From: Sphingomonas sp. CFBP 13720
Lineage (GTDB): Bacteria; Pseudomonadota; Alphaproteobacteria; Sphingomonadales; Sphingomonadaceae
Direction: 5' to 3'
Assembly: GCF_014842075.1 (NCBI RefSeq)
Contig: NZ_JACYVA010000002.1
Coordinates: 186,001-250,000, forward strand
DNA: 64,000 nt
Positions within the stretch are counted from its first letter, which is position 1. Every line of letters starts with the position of its first letter. This document shows, in pieces, positions 37,243 through 45,779 of the stretch. The notes under the pieces are model-generated. The model saw nothing but the letters and a program-made list of their open reading frames with translations. It ran no database searches and was not told where the DNA came from. The translations under genes were made by a program, and so were the position numbers.

Positions 37243-37923
37243 CTACTCAACCTTGTCGGGCAGGCGGAACAGGCCGGTGAACCGTTCGGCGACCGCACGG
37301 TTCCCCGCGACGGCGATTCGCCCGGTCGCTTCGGCCACCGCCAGCGGCATGCCGCCGTACAGCACCGGCTTGAACGCCGCCGTCTCTCCCGCCAGAATTG
37401 CGTCCGGCGCGTCGACCTCGCCACGCCACACCCGCAGGTCCCCTGCCGTCAGCCGCGCGACATAGCGTTCCTCGCCCAGATGGAACGCCACGGTCGCGGT
37501 AAAGCCCGCCGCGCGTTCCTGCACCATCAGCATCCGCAGCGACAGCATCAACGACACCCGCGAAAATGGCAGCGAAGTATCGTGCGCGGGCGACCGCAGC
37601 GCCCAGCGCCCCAGCGCCAGCACCACCGGCTCGCTTTCCATCCCCCATGGCGTCAGCGCATAGACCTGCGCGCTGGCGGGCGGCGGCAACCGTTCGCGTC
37701 GTACGATTCCCGCCGCCTCCAGCCCGGTCAGCCGTTGCGTAAGCACGTTCGCACTGATGCCTGGCAACCCGGACCGCAATTCGCCGAACCGCCGCGGCCC
37801 CAGCAACAGTTCGCGCATCAGCAACAGCGCCCAGCGTTCCCCGACATAATCCATGCCCAGCGCCGCGCCGCATGCGTCGTCATACCGACGTCGACCGTTC
37901 TCGGTTACTTTTTCTAACTTCAT
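37243..37923 (-). CDS. HxlR-type regulator with C-terminal SCP2-like domain
   Basis: A 226-residue regulator. The N-terminal winged helix is [20 protein letters not shown], then [39 protein letters not shown] and YALTPWG. A C-terminal domain (~res 130-226) with [20 protein letters not shown] and [16 protein letters not shown] resembles SCP2 sterol-carrier-like domains found on such regulators, a likely ligand pocket. ATG 37923 lies within a palindrome and has no SD, so the mRNA may be leaderless. It is divergent from the DUF1428/VOC/SRPBCC operon and probably controls it. Confidence 0.87.
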   Translation of the reverse strand: MKLEKVTENGRRRYDDACGAALGMDYVGERWALLLMRELLLGPRRFGELRSGLPGISANVLTQRLTGLEAAGIVRRERLPPPASAQVYALTPWGMESEPVVLALGRWALRSPAHDTSLPFSRVSLMLSLRMLMVQERAAGFTATVAFHLGEERYVARLTAGDLRVWRGEVDAPDAILAGETAAFKPVLYGGMPLAVAEATGRIAVAGNRAVAERFTGLFRLPDKVE

Positions 37924-37942
37924 CGTTGCAACATGTAACGAT
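37922..37942. promoter_or_regulatory. Operator-like palindrome at the HxlR gene start
   Basis: ATCGTTGCA (37922-37930) and TGTAACGAT (37934-37942) are inverted repeats with 8 of 9 pairs matching around ACA. The left arm includes part of the HxlR start codon. The site fits autoregulation and control of the divergent operon. Confidence 0.6.
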
Positions 37943-38137
37943 CGGGCGCACCCACTACAAACCAAACCGAATCGTGCATTCAGGGAACGTGATGCGATAC
38001 CGAACCCCGTACGCCTGCCCACGCCGGATCTCCGGGCGTGAAACGCTGCCCTTTCACGCTCGGTCTTGCTGGATTCCTCGTCACCGGCATCGCGATCTTC
38101 TGCAACCTGCCCGCATGATTCTCGAAGGAGACGGTCC

Positions 38138-38863
38138 ATGTCGTATGTAGACGGTTTCGTGGCGGCGGTGCCGCACGCCAATCGCGATGCCTTCATCGCG
38201 CACGCCCGCGCGGCGTGGGACGTGTTTGCGGAGGCCGGCGCAACGCGTCAGGTCGAATGCTGGGCGGACGACGTGCCCGCCGGCACACGGACCGATTTCG
38301 CCCGCTCCGTCGAATGCGGCGACGACGAAGCGGTCGTGTTCAGTTGGGTCGAATATCCCGATCGCGCCACGCGCGACGCGGCACAGCAGCAATTGATGAA
38401 CGACGCGCGGCTGCACGACATGCCGATGCCGTTCGACGGCGCACGCATGATCTTCGGAGGGTTTCTGCCGATCCTCGACGAACGGATTCATGCGACGACC
38501 GGCTATGTCGACGGCGTACTTGTCCCCGTGCGGAGCGACGCACGCGACGCCTACTCCGCCTTCGCCGCCCATAATGCAGCGGTATTCCGCGATCACGGGG
38601 CGGTGCGCGTCGTCGAGGCGTGGGGCGACGACGTTCCCGCCGGCACGCGCACCGATTTCGCGCGCGCGGTCCAGTTGCAGCCGGACGAGACGGTCGTGTT
38701 CGCATGGATCGAATGGCCGTCGAAGGACGCGCGCAACGCCGGGTGGGGCCGTGTGATGGCCGACGACCGGCTCGGCAGCCGGGATGCGCCGTTCGATGGC
38801 AAGCGCATGGTCTATGGCGGGTTCGAGCCCGTCGTCGACATGCGGACGGAGCCGGCGGCGTGA
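38138..38863 (+). CDS. Tandem DUF1428 protein
   Basis: A 241-residue cytoplasmic protein made of two DUF1428 domains (res ~1-118 and ~119-241). The duplication is plain: ADDVPAGTRTDFARSV with VVFSWVEYP in copy 1, and GDDVPAGTRTDFARAV with VVFAWIEWP in copy 2. Each copy starts with (S/G)YVDG. Single DUF1428 proteins such as YbaA are ~117 residues with a dimeric ferredoxin-like fold, so the fusion may be a covalent pseudo-dimer. Function is unknown. SD GAAGGAG is well placed. The stop overlaps the VOC start (GTGA). It is the first gene of an operon facing an HxlR regulator. Confidence 0.9.
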   Translation: MSYVDGFVAAVPHANRDAFIAHARAAWDVFAEAGATRQVECWADDVPAGTRTDFARSVECGDDEAVVFSWVEYPDRATRDAAQQQLMNDARLHDMPMPFDGARMIFGGFLPILDERIHATTGYVDGVLVPVRSDARDAYSAFAAHNAAVFRDHGAVRVVEAWGDDVPAGTRTDFARAVQLQPDETVVFAWIEWPSKDARNAGWGRVMADDRLGSRDAPFDGKRMVYGGFEPVVDMRTEPAA

Positions 38864-39627
38864 GCGGCGCGGCGGGCTTCGTCTGGTACGAACTGGTCGC
38901 GCGCGATCCCGATGCGGCGGCGGCATTCTATGGCGATGTCGTCGGGTGGCGGGTGGAGCCATCGGGCATGCCCGGCATGGACTATCGGTTGATGGTCGCG
39001 CCCGATGGCGACCGGATCGGCGGGCTGATGGCCATGCCCGCCGGGATGCCGGGGCCGACATGGCTCGGCTATGTCGGGATCGACGATGTCGACGCCACTG
39101 CCGCCGATTTCGCGGCCAATGGCGGGCAGGTGCACATGCCGCCTACCGATATTCCCGGCGTCGGGCGGCTCGCGCTGCTGGCCGATCCCGACGGCAGTGC
39201 GCTGTACGTGATGCGCGGCGCGACCGCCGACGTCTCGCGCGCGTTCGCCGGTGATACCCACGCCACCCCCGGCCACGTCGTGTGGAACGAACTGAGCGCG
39301 CCCGATTCGCAGTCCGCGATCGCATTCTACGGCGATCGGTTCGGCTGGCGACAGGATGGCGGCATGCCGATGGGATCGCTGGGCGAATATCGCTTCGTGC
39401 GAGCGGGCGACGCGGTCATCGGTGCGGCGATGGACGTGCCGCCGGGTGGACGGCCGGGCTGGCTATATTATTTCCTCGTCGACGATATCGATGCCGCCGC
39501 CGGCCGCATCGCGCAGGGCGGTGGCACCGTCGTGCATGGACCGGACCCGATTCCCGGCGGCGCCTTTTCGCTGACCGCGACCGACCCGGAAGGCGTCCGC
39601 TTCGGACTGGTGGGAGCGCGGGCATGA
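38860..39627 (+). CDS. Double-domain VOC (glyoxalase/extradiol-like) protein
   Basis: A 255-residue protein with two VOC domains (~res 5-118 and ~130-252), each opening with the same theme: FVWYELVARDPDAAAAFYGD and HVVWNELSAPDSQSAIAFYG. VOC proteins bind metals and act on glyoxals, aromatics or antibiotics; this subgroup is close to the 27 kDa antigen/CFP30B type. The start GTG 38860 overlaps the DUF1428 stop by 4 bp, and the stop overlaps the SRPBCC start by 4 bp, so the three genes are translationally coupled. The substrate is not known. Confidence 0.92.
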   Translation: MSGAAGFVWYELVARDPDAAAAFYGDVVGWRVEPSGMPGMDYRLMVAPDGDRIGGLMAMPAGMPGPTWLGYVGIDDVDATAADFAANGGQVHMPPTDIPGVGRLALLADPDGSALYVMRGATADVSRAFAGDTHATPGHVVWNELSAPDSQSAIAFYGDRFGWRQDGGMPMGSLGEYRFVRAGDAVIGAAMDVPPGGRPGWLYYFLVDDIDAAAGRIAQGGGTVVHGPDPIPGGAFSLTATDPEGVRFGLVGARA

Positions 39628-40079
39628 CCGGTCACGAACTCGCCATCGAACGTCGCATCGCAGCACCGCTGGCGGCGGTGTGGTCCGCATGGACCGGACA
39701 TCTGGCGGAATGGTGGTGCCCGGTGCCGTGGCGCACCGAACTGCTCGCATTGGATCTCGTCCCCGGCGGTCGCTTCGCCACCACGATGCGCGGCCCGGGC
39801 GGGGAGGAAATGACCGGCGAAAGCGTGATCCTCGACGTCGTGCCGCACGAACGGATCGTGTTCACCAACGCGATCGCCCCCGGCTGGCAGCCGCAGGTGC
39901 AGCAACTGGCGTTCGTCGGCGTCTTCACCTTCGCCGCCGATGGCGACCACACCCTCTACCGCGCCGCCGCCCGGCATTGGGACGCCGACACCGCCCGGAT
40001 GCATGCGGACATGGGGTTCGAGGGCGGATGGGGCGCCGTCGCGCAGCAGCTGGAGGCGGTGGCGCAGCGGCTGGCGTGA
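39624..40079 (+). CDS. SRPBCC/AHSA1-like domain protein
   Basis: A 151-residue Bet v1-like/START-fold protein of the AHSA1 (activator of Hsp90 ATPase-like) family: ERRIAAPLAAVWSAWTG, then AEWWCPVPW, LVPGGRFATTMRGPGGEEM and a C-terminal GWGAVAQQLEAVAQRL helix. Members bind hydrophobic ligands; many are encoded with an ArsR- or HxlR-type regulator and VOC proteins, as here. It is the last gene of the operon. The convergent dnaJ-like gene ends 5 bp after it. Confidence 0.92.
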   Translation: MTGHELAIERRIAAPLAAVWSAWTGHLAEWWCPVPWRTELLALDLVPGGRFATTMRGPGGEEMTGESVILDVVPHERIVFTNAIAPGWQPQVQQLAFVGVFTFAADGDHTLYRAAARHWDADTARMHADMGFEGGWGAVAQQLEAVAQRLA

Positions 40080-40084
40080 CGCCA

Positions 40085-40705
40085 TCACGCGAAGGCGGGT
40101 GATCCCTTCAACTGCTGATACGCCGCCAGCACCTTCTGCAACGCCGCCTCGTGGCTGCGGTCGCCACCGTTGCGATCGGGATGGTAGCGCCGCACCAGCT
40201 CCGAATAGCGTTTGCGCAACGCGGTCCGGTCGATGTCGATCTCAAGCCCCATGACCTTCAGCGCGGAGCGATCGGCCGAAGTCAGCGCCCGCCCGTCGCG
40301 CCGGTCGGCGCGCGGTGCGCCGCCCATGCCGGTCCGGTATTTCGCGCCGATCGCGTCGAGCGGATCGGCGAAGTCCGCCCATGCCGGCCCGCGATCCGCG
40401 CCGCCATGCGCGAACGCGCGGGTTTCGCGCTCCCACCCGGCATAGGGCCGCTGGGCGTCGTGGATTTCTTCGGCCGTCATGCCGGCGAAGTAGTTATACC
40501 CCGCATTGAATTGCCGGATATGGTCGAGGCAGAACCAGCGATAGCCCGACGGCCGCTCGCTGCCCTGCGGCGCACCTTCCAGCGGAGGCGCACGGAACTC
40601 GCCCGATTCGGGGCAGCCGGGCACCTCGCATGGTCGTCCGTTCGCATCGACGCGCCCGTGAAACCGGGCGGTGGGGCGGTCCTTGCTGATCTTCTCGCGC
40701 GCCAC
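40085..40705 (-). CDS. DnaJ-domain protein of the CobS locus
   Basis: A 206-residue protein with a C-terminal J domain (~res 145-206): DRTALRKRYSELVRRYHPDR, HPD at 175-177, which should stimulate a DnaK partner. The N-terminal part holds C26, C31 (CEVPGC), C59 and H62 (WFCLDH), which look like a zinc site, and FNAGYNYFAGMTAEEI. In alphaproteobacteria this protein type is encoded with bolA upstream and cobS downstream, a conserved set whose joint purpose is unknown. The start GTG 40705 follows GGAG. Here cobS is displaced by the HxlR/DUF1428 cassette. Confidence 0.9.
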   Translation of the reverse strand: MAREKISKDRPTARFHGRVDANGRPCEVPGCPESGEFRAPPLEGAPQGSERPSGYRWFCLDHIRQFNAGYNYFAGMTAEEIHDAQRPYAGWERETRAFAHGGADRGPAWADFADPLDAIGAKYRTGMGGAPRADRRDGRALTSADRSALKVMGLEIDIDRTALRKRYSELVRRYHPDRNGGDRSHEAALQKVLAAYQQLKGSPAFA

Positions 40706-40738
40706 GCGACTCCCTTTGGCAAAACGGGTTATATAGGC

Positions 40739-41032
40739 ATGATGACCGACACGACCACCGCTCCGCTCGCTGATCTGATCGCCGCCCGGCTCACCGCCGC
40801 ACTCGATCCGTCGCACCTGACCGTCACCAACGACAGCCACCAGCATGCCGGCCATATGGGCGACGACGGTACGGGGGAAACGCATTTCTCCGTCACGATC
40901 GAATCACCCCGCTTTGCCGGCCAGTCGCGGGTTGCGCGCCAGCGGCTGGTCAACCATGCGCTGGCCGATCTGCTGGCGACGCGAATCCACGCGCTGGCGA
41001 TCCGCGCGCGCGCGCCCGGCGATGCCGCATGA
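40739..41032 (+). CDS. bolA: BolA family protein
   Basis: A 97-residue BolA/IbaG-type protein: LIAARLTAALDPSHLTVTND, SHQHAGHMG (conserved His residues) and HFSVTIESPRFAGQSRVARQ, then RLVNHALADLL. BolA proteins pair with monothiol glutaredoxins to bind 2Fe-2S clusters and act in iron homeostasis or regulation. Two adjacent ATG codons (40739 and 40742) are possible. TATATA lies 4-9 bp upstream and there is no SD, so the transcript may be leaderless. It is divergent from the dnaJ-like gene with 33 bp between starts. Confidence 0.92.
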   Translation: MMTDTTTAPLADLIAARLTAALDPSHLTVTNDSHQHAGHMGDDGTGETHFSVTIESPRFAGQSRVARQRLVNHALADLLATRIHALAIRARAPGDAA

Positions 41033-41066
41033 CCCATTCCTTCCCGACCGAACCGAAAGCCCGCTG

Positions 41067-41969
41067 ATGGAAAACGACCGCTTCTTTCTTCAGACGATCC
41101 AGCCGATCACCCACGACCTTGGCGGGTTCAAGGTCCACCGCACGCTGCCCACCAAAACACGGACGATGGTCGGCCCGTTCATCTTCTTCGACCAGATGGG
41201 ACCGGCCGAACTCGATCCGGGACAAGGGATCGACGTGCGTCCGCATCCCCATATCAACCTGTCGACCGTGACCTATCTGTTCGGCGGCGCGATCGACCAT
41301 CGCGATTCGCTGGGCACGTTCGCGCGGATCGAACCGGGTGCCGTCAACCTGATGACCGCCGGGCATGGCATCGTTCATTCCGAACGCAGCCCGTCCGACG
41401 AACGTGCGGGCGGCCCCGTGCTGTCGGGCATCCAGACATGGCTGGCCATGCCCGAGGATCGCGAGGAAATGGACCCGGCATTCGAGCATGTCGCCGCCGC
41501 CGACCTGCCGGTCGTCACCGGATCGGGCGCGACCGCGCGCGTCGTGATGGGCGATTTGTGGGGTGCCAGCGCACCCACCACGCAATATGCCGCGACGATC
41601 TATGCCGATATCGTGCTGGACACGGGCGGTGCGATCCCGATCGATGCAGGTGCCGACGAACGCGCGCTGTACCTGACGCATGGCGATGCCGAACTGGACG
41701 GCGCGACGCTGGAACCGATGACGCTGTACGTCCTGCGTCCCGGCATCGCGGCGACGCTGCGGTCGCGCGGCGGCGCTCGCGTCATGCTGTGCGGCGGGGA
41801 AGCGTTCGCCACACCCCGACTGGTCTGGTGGAATTTCGTATCGTCGCGCCGCGACCGGATCGAACAGGCCAAACAGGACTGGAAAGCCGGCCGTTTCCCC
41901 AAGGTGCCCGACGATTCGGTCGAGTTCATTCCGATCCCGGAAGTGCCGAAGACCGTCAGCTATCCGTGA
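41067..41969 (+). CDS. Pirin family protein
   Basis: A 300-residue bicupin of the pirin family. The N-terminal cupin keeps the metal ligands: His60 and His62 in RPHPHIN, His104 and Glu106 in IVHSERSP. The C-terminal cupin is degenerate, as is usual. Bacterial pirins are quercetinase-like or redox-responsive regulators binding Fe. The start ATG 41067 is 34 bp after the bolA stop, so the genes may be co-transcribed. Its partner or substrate here is unknown. Confidence 0.94.
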   Translation: MENDRFFLQTIQPITHDLGGFKVHRTLPTKTRTMVGPFIFFDQMGPAELDPGQGIDVRPHPHINLSTVTYLFGGAIDHRDSLGTFARIEPGAVNLMTAGHGIVHSERSPSDERAGGPVLSGIQTWLAMPEDREEMDPAFEHVAAADLPVVTGSGATARVVMGDLWGASAPTTQYAATIYADIVLDTGGAIPIDAGADERALYLTHGDAELDGATLEPMTLYVLRPGIAATLRSRGGARVMLCGGEAFATPRLVWWNFVSSRRDRIEQAKQDWKAGRFPKVPDDSVEFIPIPEVPKTVSYP

Positions 41970-42130
41970 CGGGTTGATGGGGGGTAGCCGGCGACCGTTG
42001 AGTATGGCGGGCTGCGAAATGATGGTCCGCCTGCTCGACAGGGCTATTTCTATGCTACTAATTCCGGTGGCGAAGCTTTCCGAACCCCGAACAGGTTGCA
42101 AATACAAATATTATACGATCTAACTTCGTA

Positions 42131-43081
42131 ATGTTCATGACCCTCGCCATGCTAGGCGCATCCGCCACATCCGTGACACCTTCTGCTCCCGTCCGGACAA
42201 TGATCCGGGACACGCGGGAAATCGTCAGCCATTCGGGAGATGGAATCTGGCCGGATTATTCGCGAATTTCCATACCGGTGCAACTAATCGAACCGACTCG
42301 CGAAGTGCTATTCTGCGGCCGGCCGGCAAAAGGCTTTCGGCGTCTGCCGATCGATAAAATGACAGGATGCAATATGCAGGTCCGAAATCGGCAATTGCCG
42401 GTCGACCTTGCGGCTGCCACCGATCTGGACGGACAACCTGTCATTCAGATCGGGCTGCCCGACGCACTGGAATCTTCGCGGTCGGAGTGGATCGTCACAT
42501 TACTTCATGAAACGTTCCATCAGTACCAAGCGTCCCTGCCCGGTTACCTGAATGCTGTGTCGGCAGCCGGCCGGTCTCTGGGCCAGCAAGGGACACAATG
42601 GATACTCAGCTACCCATTCCCCTATGCAGACCCGAAAGTGGCGGCTGCGTTCGCGGATATGAACGGTCGTGCGCTGGCCTTCCTTGCCAACCAGCGTCCC
42701 GATCAGAATCGTGAACTCGCCGTGGCGTATCTGGCAGCACGTCGATCCGCGCAAACGGCGGCGGGAGAGGCAGCGTGGAGTTATTACGAATTTCAAGTCG
42801 GCCAGGAAGGTGTCGCTCGCTGGTCGGAGCTGAAGCTTGCGCAAATTGCTGGCCGTACCGACAAAGGCGTTGCGGCGGTCGCAGCAGATCGCTGGGCTGC
42901 GTTATCTACCAGCCTGCGAGCAATGAACGATCAAGGACTTAGCGTCTGGAAACGTGGCTCCTTCTACGTTCTGGGCGCCGTCGAAGCCGAAATGCTGGAT
43001 CGGCTGGCACCTGCATGGCAGCACCATTATGTTCGCCGACCGTTCTCGATAGGAGATCAGCTGGACGCCGCCGTCGGATAG
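42131..43081 (+). CDS. Putative zinc metallopeptidase-like protein (HExxH...EGxA)
   Basis: A 316-residue protein without a family I can name. It starts with a hydrophobic signal-like segment (MFMTLAMLGASATSVTPSA). LLHETFHQYQ carries an HExxH motif at res 126-130, and 96 residues later YYEFQVGQEGVARWSELK offers Glu226 as a third zinc ligand, the arrangement of gluzincin-like peptidases with an E-G-x-A motif. A His pair (WQHHYVRR) is near the C-terminus. Its base composition is visibly lower in GC than the neighbours, and it is flanked by unusually AT-rich spacers on both sides (41970-42130, 43082-43290), which suggests transfer. Start ATG 42131; ATG 42137 is also possible. Confidence 0.8.
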   Translation: MFMTLAMLGASATSVTPSAPVRTMIRDTREIVSHSGDGIWPDYSRISIPVQLIEPTREVLFCGRPAKGFRRLPIDKMTGCNMQVRNRQLPVDLAAATDLDGQPVIQIGLPDALESSRSEWIVTLLHETFHQYQASLPGYLNAVSAAGRSLGQQGTQWILSYPFPYADPKVAAAFADMNGRALAFLANQRPDQNRELAVAYLAARRSAQTAAGEAAWSYYEFQVGQEGVARWSELKLAQIAGRTDKGVAAVAADRWAALSTSLRAMNDQGLSVWKRGSFYVLGAVEAEMLDRLAPAWQHHYVRRPFSIGDQLDAAVG

Positions 43082-43290
43082 ACGGCTCTTCGGCTACCTG
43101 ATCGCTTTCTGCACGACCGCCTTTACCGATCACCCTGAAATGCACATTTTTTGAGACTTGCCAGATCGGCTACGCGGTTGAAGCCGAAATAGCGCTGCGA
43201 TCCTGTAGCTTCGGCGAGCTACGTAAGAGCAGAAAACCGGTAATTCGTGCGAGGAAGAGGGCTGACCCGTACCGGTCGCCCCCGCCCCCT

Positions 43291-43758
43291 TCAGTTGCGA
43301 ACCGTCTTCGCGACCGAATCCAGCAGCCCATTGACGAACCCCTTTTCGCGCCGGTCGTAGAACGCATCGGCCACGTCGAGATACTCGCTGATGACCGCCG
43401 CTACCGGCACGTCCAGCCGGGCGAGCAGCTCGTACGTCCCTGCGCGCAGGATCTGCCGCATCGGCTTGTCCAGCCGGTCGAGCGTCCAGCCGGTCGACAG
43501 TTTCGATGCGATCAGCCCGTCGATTTCCTCGCGCCGGGCGTCGACGCCGCGGACGATGTCGTCGAAGAACTGGACGTCGGCTTCCGCATATTCCACTTCC
43601 TCGATGGTAGCGCCCAGCCGGTGCTGGTGGAATTCGTGCAGCAGCGACGGGATCGGCGTCGCTTCCATCTCGTGCTGGTACAGCGCCTGAACGGCGGCGA
43701 GCCGGGCGGCGGCGCGGGCCTGTCGGGCACCGCGCGGACGGGTATTCTTCGTGTTCAT
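43291..43758 (-). CDS. nusB: Transcription antitermination factor NusB
   Basis: NusB with NusE (S10) binds boxA of rRNA leaders and is needed for antitermination. This 155-residue protein has the all-helical NusB pattern: RQARAAARLAAVQALYQHEM near the N-terminus, DDIVRGV, LDRLDKPMRQILRAGTYELL and the C-terminal DAFYDRREKGFVNGLLDSVA. ATG 43758 is taken; an in-frame TTG lies four codons upstream. It lies downstream of hisD, 42 bp apart, in a hisG-hisD-nusB unit. In many alphaproteobacteria nusB sits directly before thiL instead. Confidence 0.96.
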   Translation of the reverse strand: MNTKNTRPRGARQARAAARLAAVQALYQHEMEATPIPSLLHEFHQHRLGATIEEVEYAEADVQFFDDIVRGVDARREEIDGLIASKLSTGWTLDRLDKPMRQILRAGTYELLARLDVPVAAVISEYLDVADAFYDRREKGFVNGLLDSVAKTVRN

Positions 43759-43800
43759 AAGCCTGTCCAATAAGGGCGACGACGCCCCGGGTCGAATCGA

Positions 43801-45084
43801 TTACAGCCGGATCGCCACCGACCGCGCGTGCGCCGGCAGCCCTTCGGCCCCGGCCAGCGTCACCGCCGCCGGCCCGATCCGCGCCAGTGCGGCGGCATCG
43901 AGACCGAGAAAGCTGGTGCGCTTCATATAGTCCAGCACCGACAGCCCCGATGCGAAGCGCGCACGCCGGCCGGTCGGCAGCACGTGGTTCGGCCCGGCGA
44001 CATAGTCGCCGACCGCTTCGGGCGTATGCCGGCCGAGGAACACCGATCCGGCGTTGCGGACCATGTCGAACAACGGTTCGGGATCGCCGACCGCCAGTTC
44101 GAGATGTTCGGGCGCCAGCCGGTCGACCAGCGGCATCGCGGCGGCCAGCGTGTCGACCACGACGATCGCGCCATTGGCGTCCCAGCTGGCGCGCGCCACC
44201 GCGCCGGTCGCCAGCTCCGCGATCTGCCGATCGACCGCCGCCGCCACCGCGTCGCCGAACGCGGCATCGTCGGTGAACAGGATCGACTGGCTGGTCGGGT
44301 CGTGTTCGGCCTGGCTCAACAGGTCGGCGGCGATCCATTCGGGATCGTTCGCGCCGTCCGCCACCACGACGATCTCGGACGGTCCCGCGACCATGTCGAT
44401 CCCGACCACGCCGTATAGCTGCCGCTTGGCCTCCGCGACCCACGCATTGCCGGGGCCGGTGACGACGTCGACCGGGGCGATGCGCCCGGTGCCATAGGCT
44501 AGCGCGGCGATCGCCTGCGCCCCGCCGATCCGCCACACCTCGTCCACGCCCGCCAGCGCGGCGGCGGCGAGGACCAGCGGATTGACGTGTCCGTCGGGCG
44601 TCGGCGTGACCATCACGATCCGCTCCACGCCCGCGACCTTTGCCGGCACGACGTTCATCAGCACCGACGACGGATAGGCCGCGCGACCACCGGGAACATA
44701 GACCCCCGCCGCCGCGACTGCCCGCCACCGCGCGCCCAGCCGGACCCCGGCATCGTCGACACCGTCGCTGTCCGCCGGACGCTGTTTGGCGTGATAGGTG
44801 ACGATCCGCCCATGCGCGAGTTCGAGCGCAGCGCGCAGGGTCGGGTCCAGCCCGGCCAGCGCCGCGTCGCACGTCGCGCGATCGATTTGCCAGCCGCTCT
44901 CTTCCGGGTCGTGCCGATCGAACCGCTGCGTGAACGCGCGCACCGCCGCGTCGCCATCGTCCTTCACCGCGCGCAGGATCGCCGCCACGTCGCGCGCAAC
45001 GTCGCCGTCCGCCTCGCGCCGGGCATCGACCAGCGCGGTAAAGTCCTGCGCGAAGCCGGCTGCGGCTGCGTCGAGCCGGATCAT
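43801..45084 (-). CDS. hisD: Histidinol dehydrogenase
   Basis: HisD oxidises L-histidinol to L-histidine in two NAD-dependent steps, the end of histidine synthesis. This 427-residue protein contains [45 protein letters not shown] and [10 protein letters not shown], where Gln and His are zinc ligands, followed by APEHLEL and GPNHVLPTG. The length is standard. The start overlaps the hisG stop by 4 bp (ATGA), so the two are coupled. Confidence 0.97.
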   Translation of the reverse strand: MIRLDAAAAGFAQDFTALVDARREADGDVARDVAAILRAVKDDGDAAVRAFTQRFDRHDPEESGWQIDRATCDAALAGLDPTLRAALELAHGRIVTYHAKQRPADSDGVDDAGVRLGARWRAVAAAGVYVPGGRAAYPSSVLMNVVPAKVAGVERIVMVTPTPDGHVNPLVLAAAALAGVDEVWRIGGAQAIAALAYGTGRIAPVDVVTGPGNAWVAEAKRQLYGVVGIDMVAGPSEIVVVADGANDPEWIAADLLSQAEHDPTSQSILFTDDAAFGDAVAAAVDRQIAELATGAVARASWDANGAIVVVDTLAAAMPLVDRLAPEHLELAVGDPEPLFDMVRNAGSVFLGRHTPEAVGDYVAGPNHVLPTGRRARFASGLSVLDYMKRTSFLGLDAAALARIGPAAVTLAGAEGLPAHARSVAIRL

Positions 45085-45731
45085 GCCGCCACCGCCCGGC
45101 GGAACGCATCGACCAGCGGCACCACCTGCGCACGCGTCTTGAACGCCGCGCGATTGACGACGAGGCGCGAGGTGACCTCCGCGATCGTTTCGACTTCCAC
45201 CAGCCCGTTCTCCTTTAGCGTCCGGCCCGACGACACCAGATCGACGATACGCGGCGCAAGGCCCAGTACCGGGGCCAGTTCCATCGCGCCGTTCAACTTG
45301 ACGCATTCGGCCTGAACGCCGCGCGCCGCGAAATGGCGGCGGGTGGTGTAGGGGTATTTGGTGGCGATCCGCACATGGCTCCATCCGCGCGGATCGTCGC
45401 CCGCCGCCAGATCGGCCGGTTCCGCGACGGAGATGCGGCAATGCCCGATCTTCAGGTCGACCGGCGCGTAGAGTTCGGAATAATCGAACTCCGCCAGTAC
45501 GTCCGACCCGACGATGCCCAGTTGCGCCGCCCCATGCGCCACGAACGTCGCCACGTCGAACGCGCGCACGCGGATCAGGTCGATGTCGGCATGGTCGGTG
45601 CGGAACCGCAGCGCCCGGCTGTCGGGATCGGAAAAGGCGGCTTCGGGCACGATTCCGGCGCGCGCCAGCAACGGCATCGCCTCGTCGAGGATACGCCCTT
45701 TGGGCACGGCGATGATGATCGGATCTGTCAT
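45081..45731 (-). CDS. hisG: ATP phosphoribosyltransferase, short form
   Basis: HisG condenses ATP with PRPP in the first, feedback-controlled step of histidine synthesis. This is the short form (216 residues): [47 protein letters not shown] and the PRPP-binding [14 protein letters not shown]. It lacks the C-terminal regulatory domain of the long form, so it should need HisZ as a regulatory subunit; hisZ is not in this window. It is the first gene of hisG-hisD-nusB and is divergent from thiL. Confidence 0.96.
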   Translation of the reverse strand: MTDPIIIAVPKGRILDEAMPLLARAGIVPEAAFSDPDSRALRFRTDHADIDLIRVRAFDVATFVAHGAAQLGIVGSDVLAEFDYSELYAPVDLKIGHCRISVAEPADLAAGDDPRGWSHVRIATKYPYTTRRHFAARGVQAECVKLNGAMELAPVLGLAPRIVDLVSSGRTLKENGLVEVETIAEVTSRLVVNRAAFKTRAQVVPLVDAFRRAVAA

Positions 45732-45779
45732 GGAAGCGCGCGCTTTACTTGGGGCGGGGGCGTGGCGCAACACGCGGGG

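Noticed and set aside
43130..45133. A 667-codon minus-strand frame across nusB and hisD
   Set aside because: It is out of frame with both real genes and is a run of Arg/Gly/Ala typical of shadow frames.
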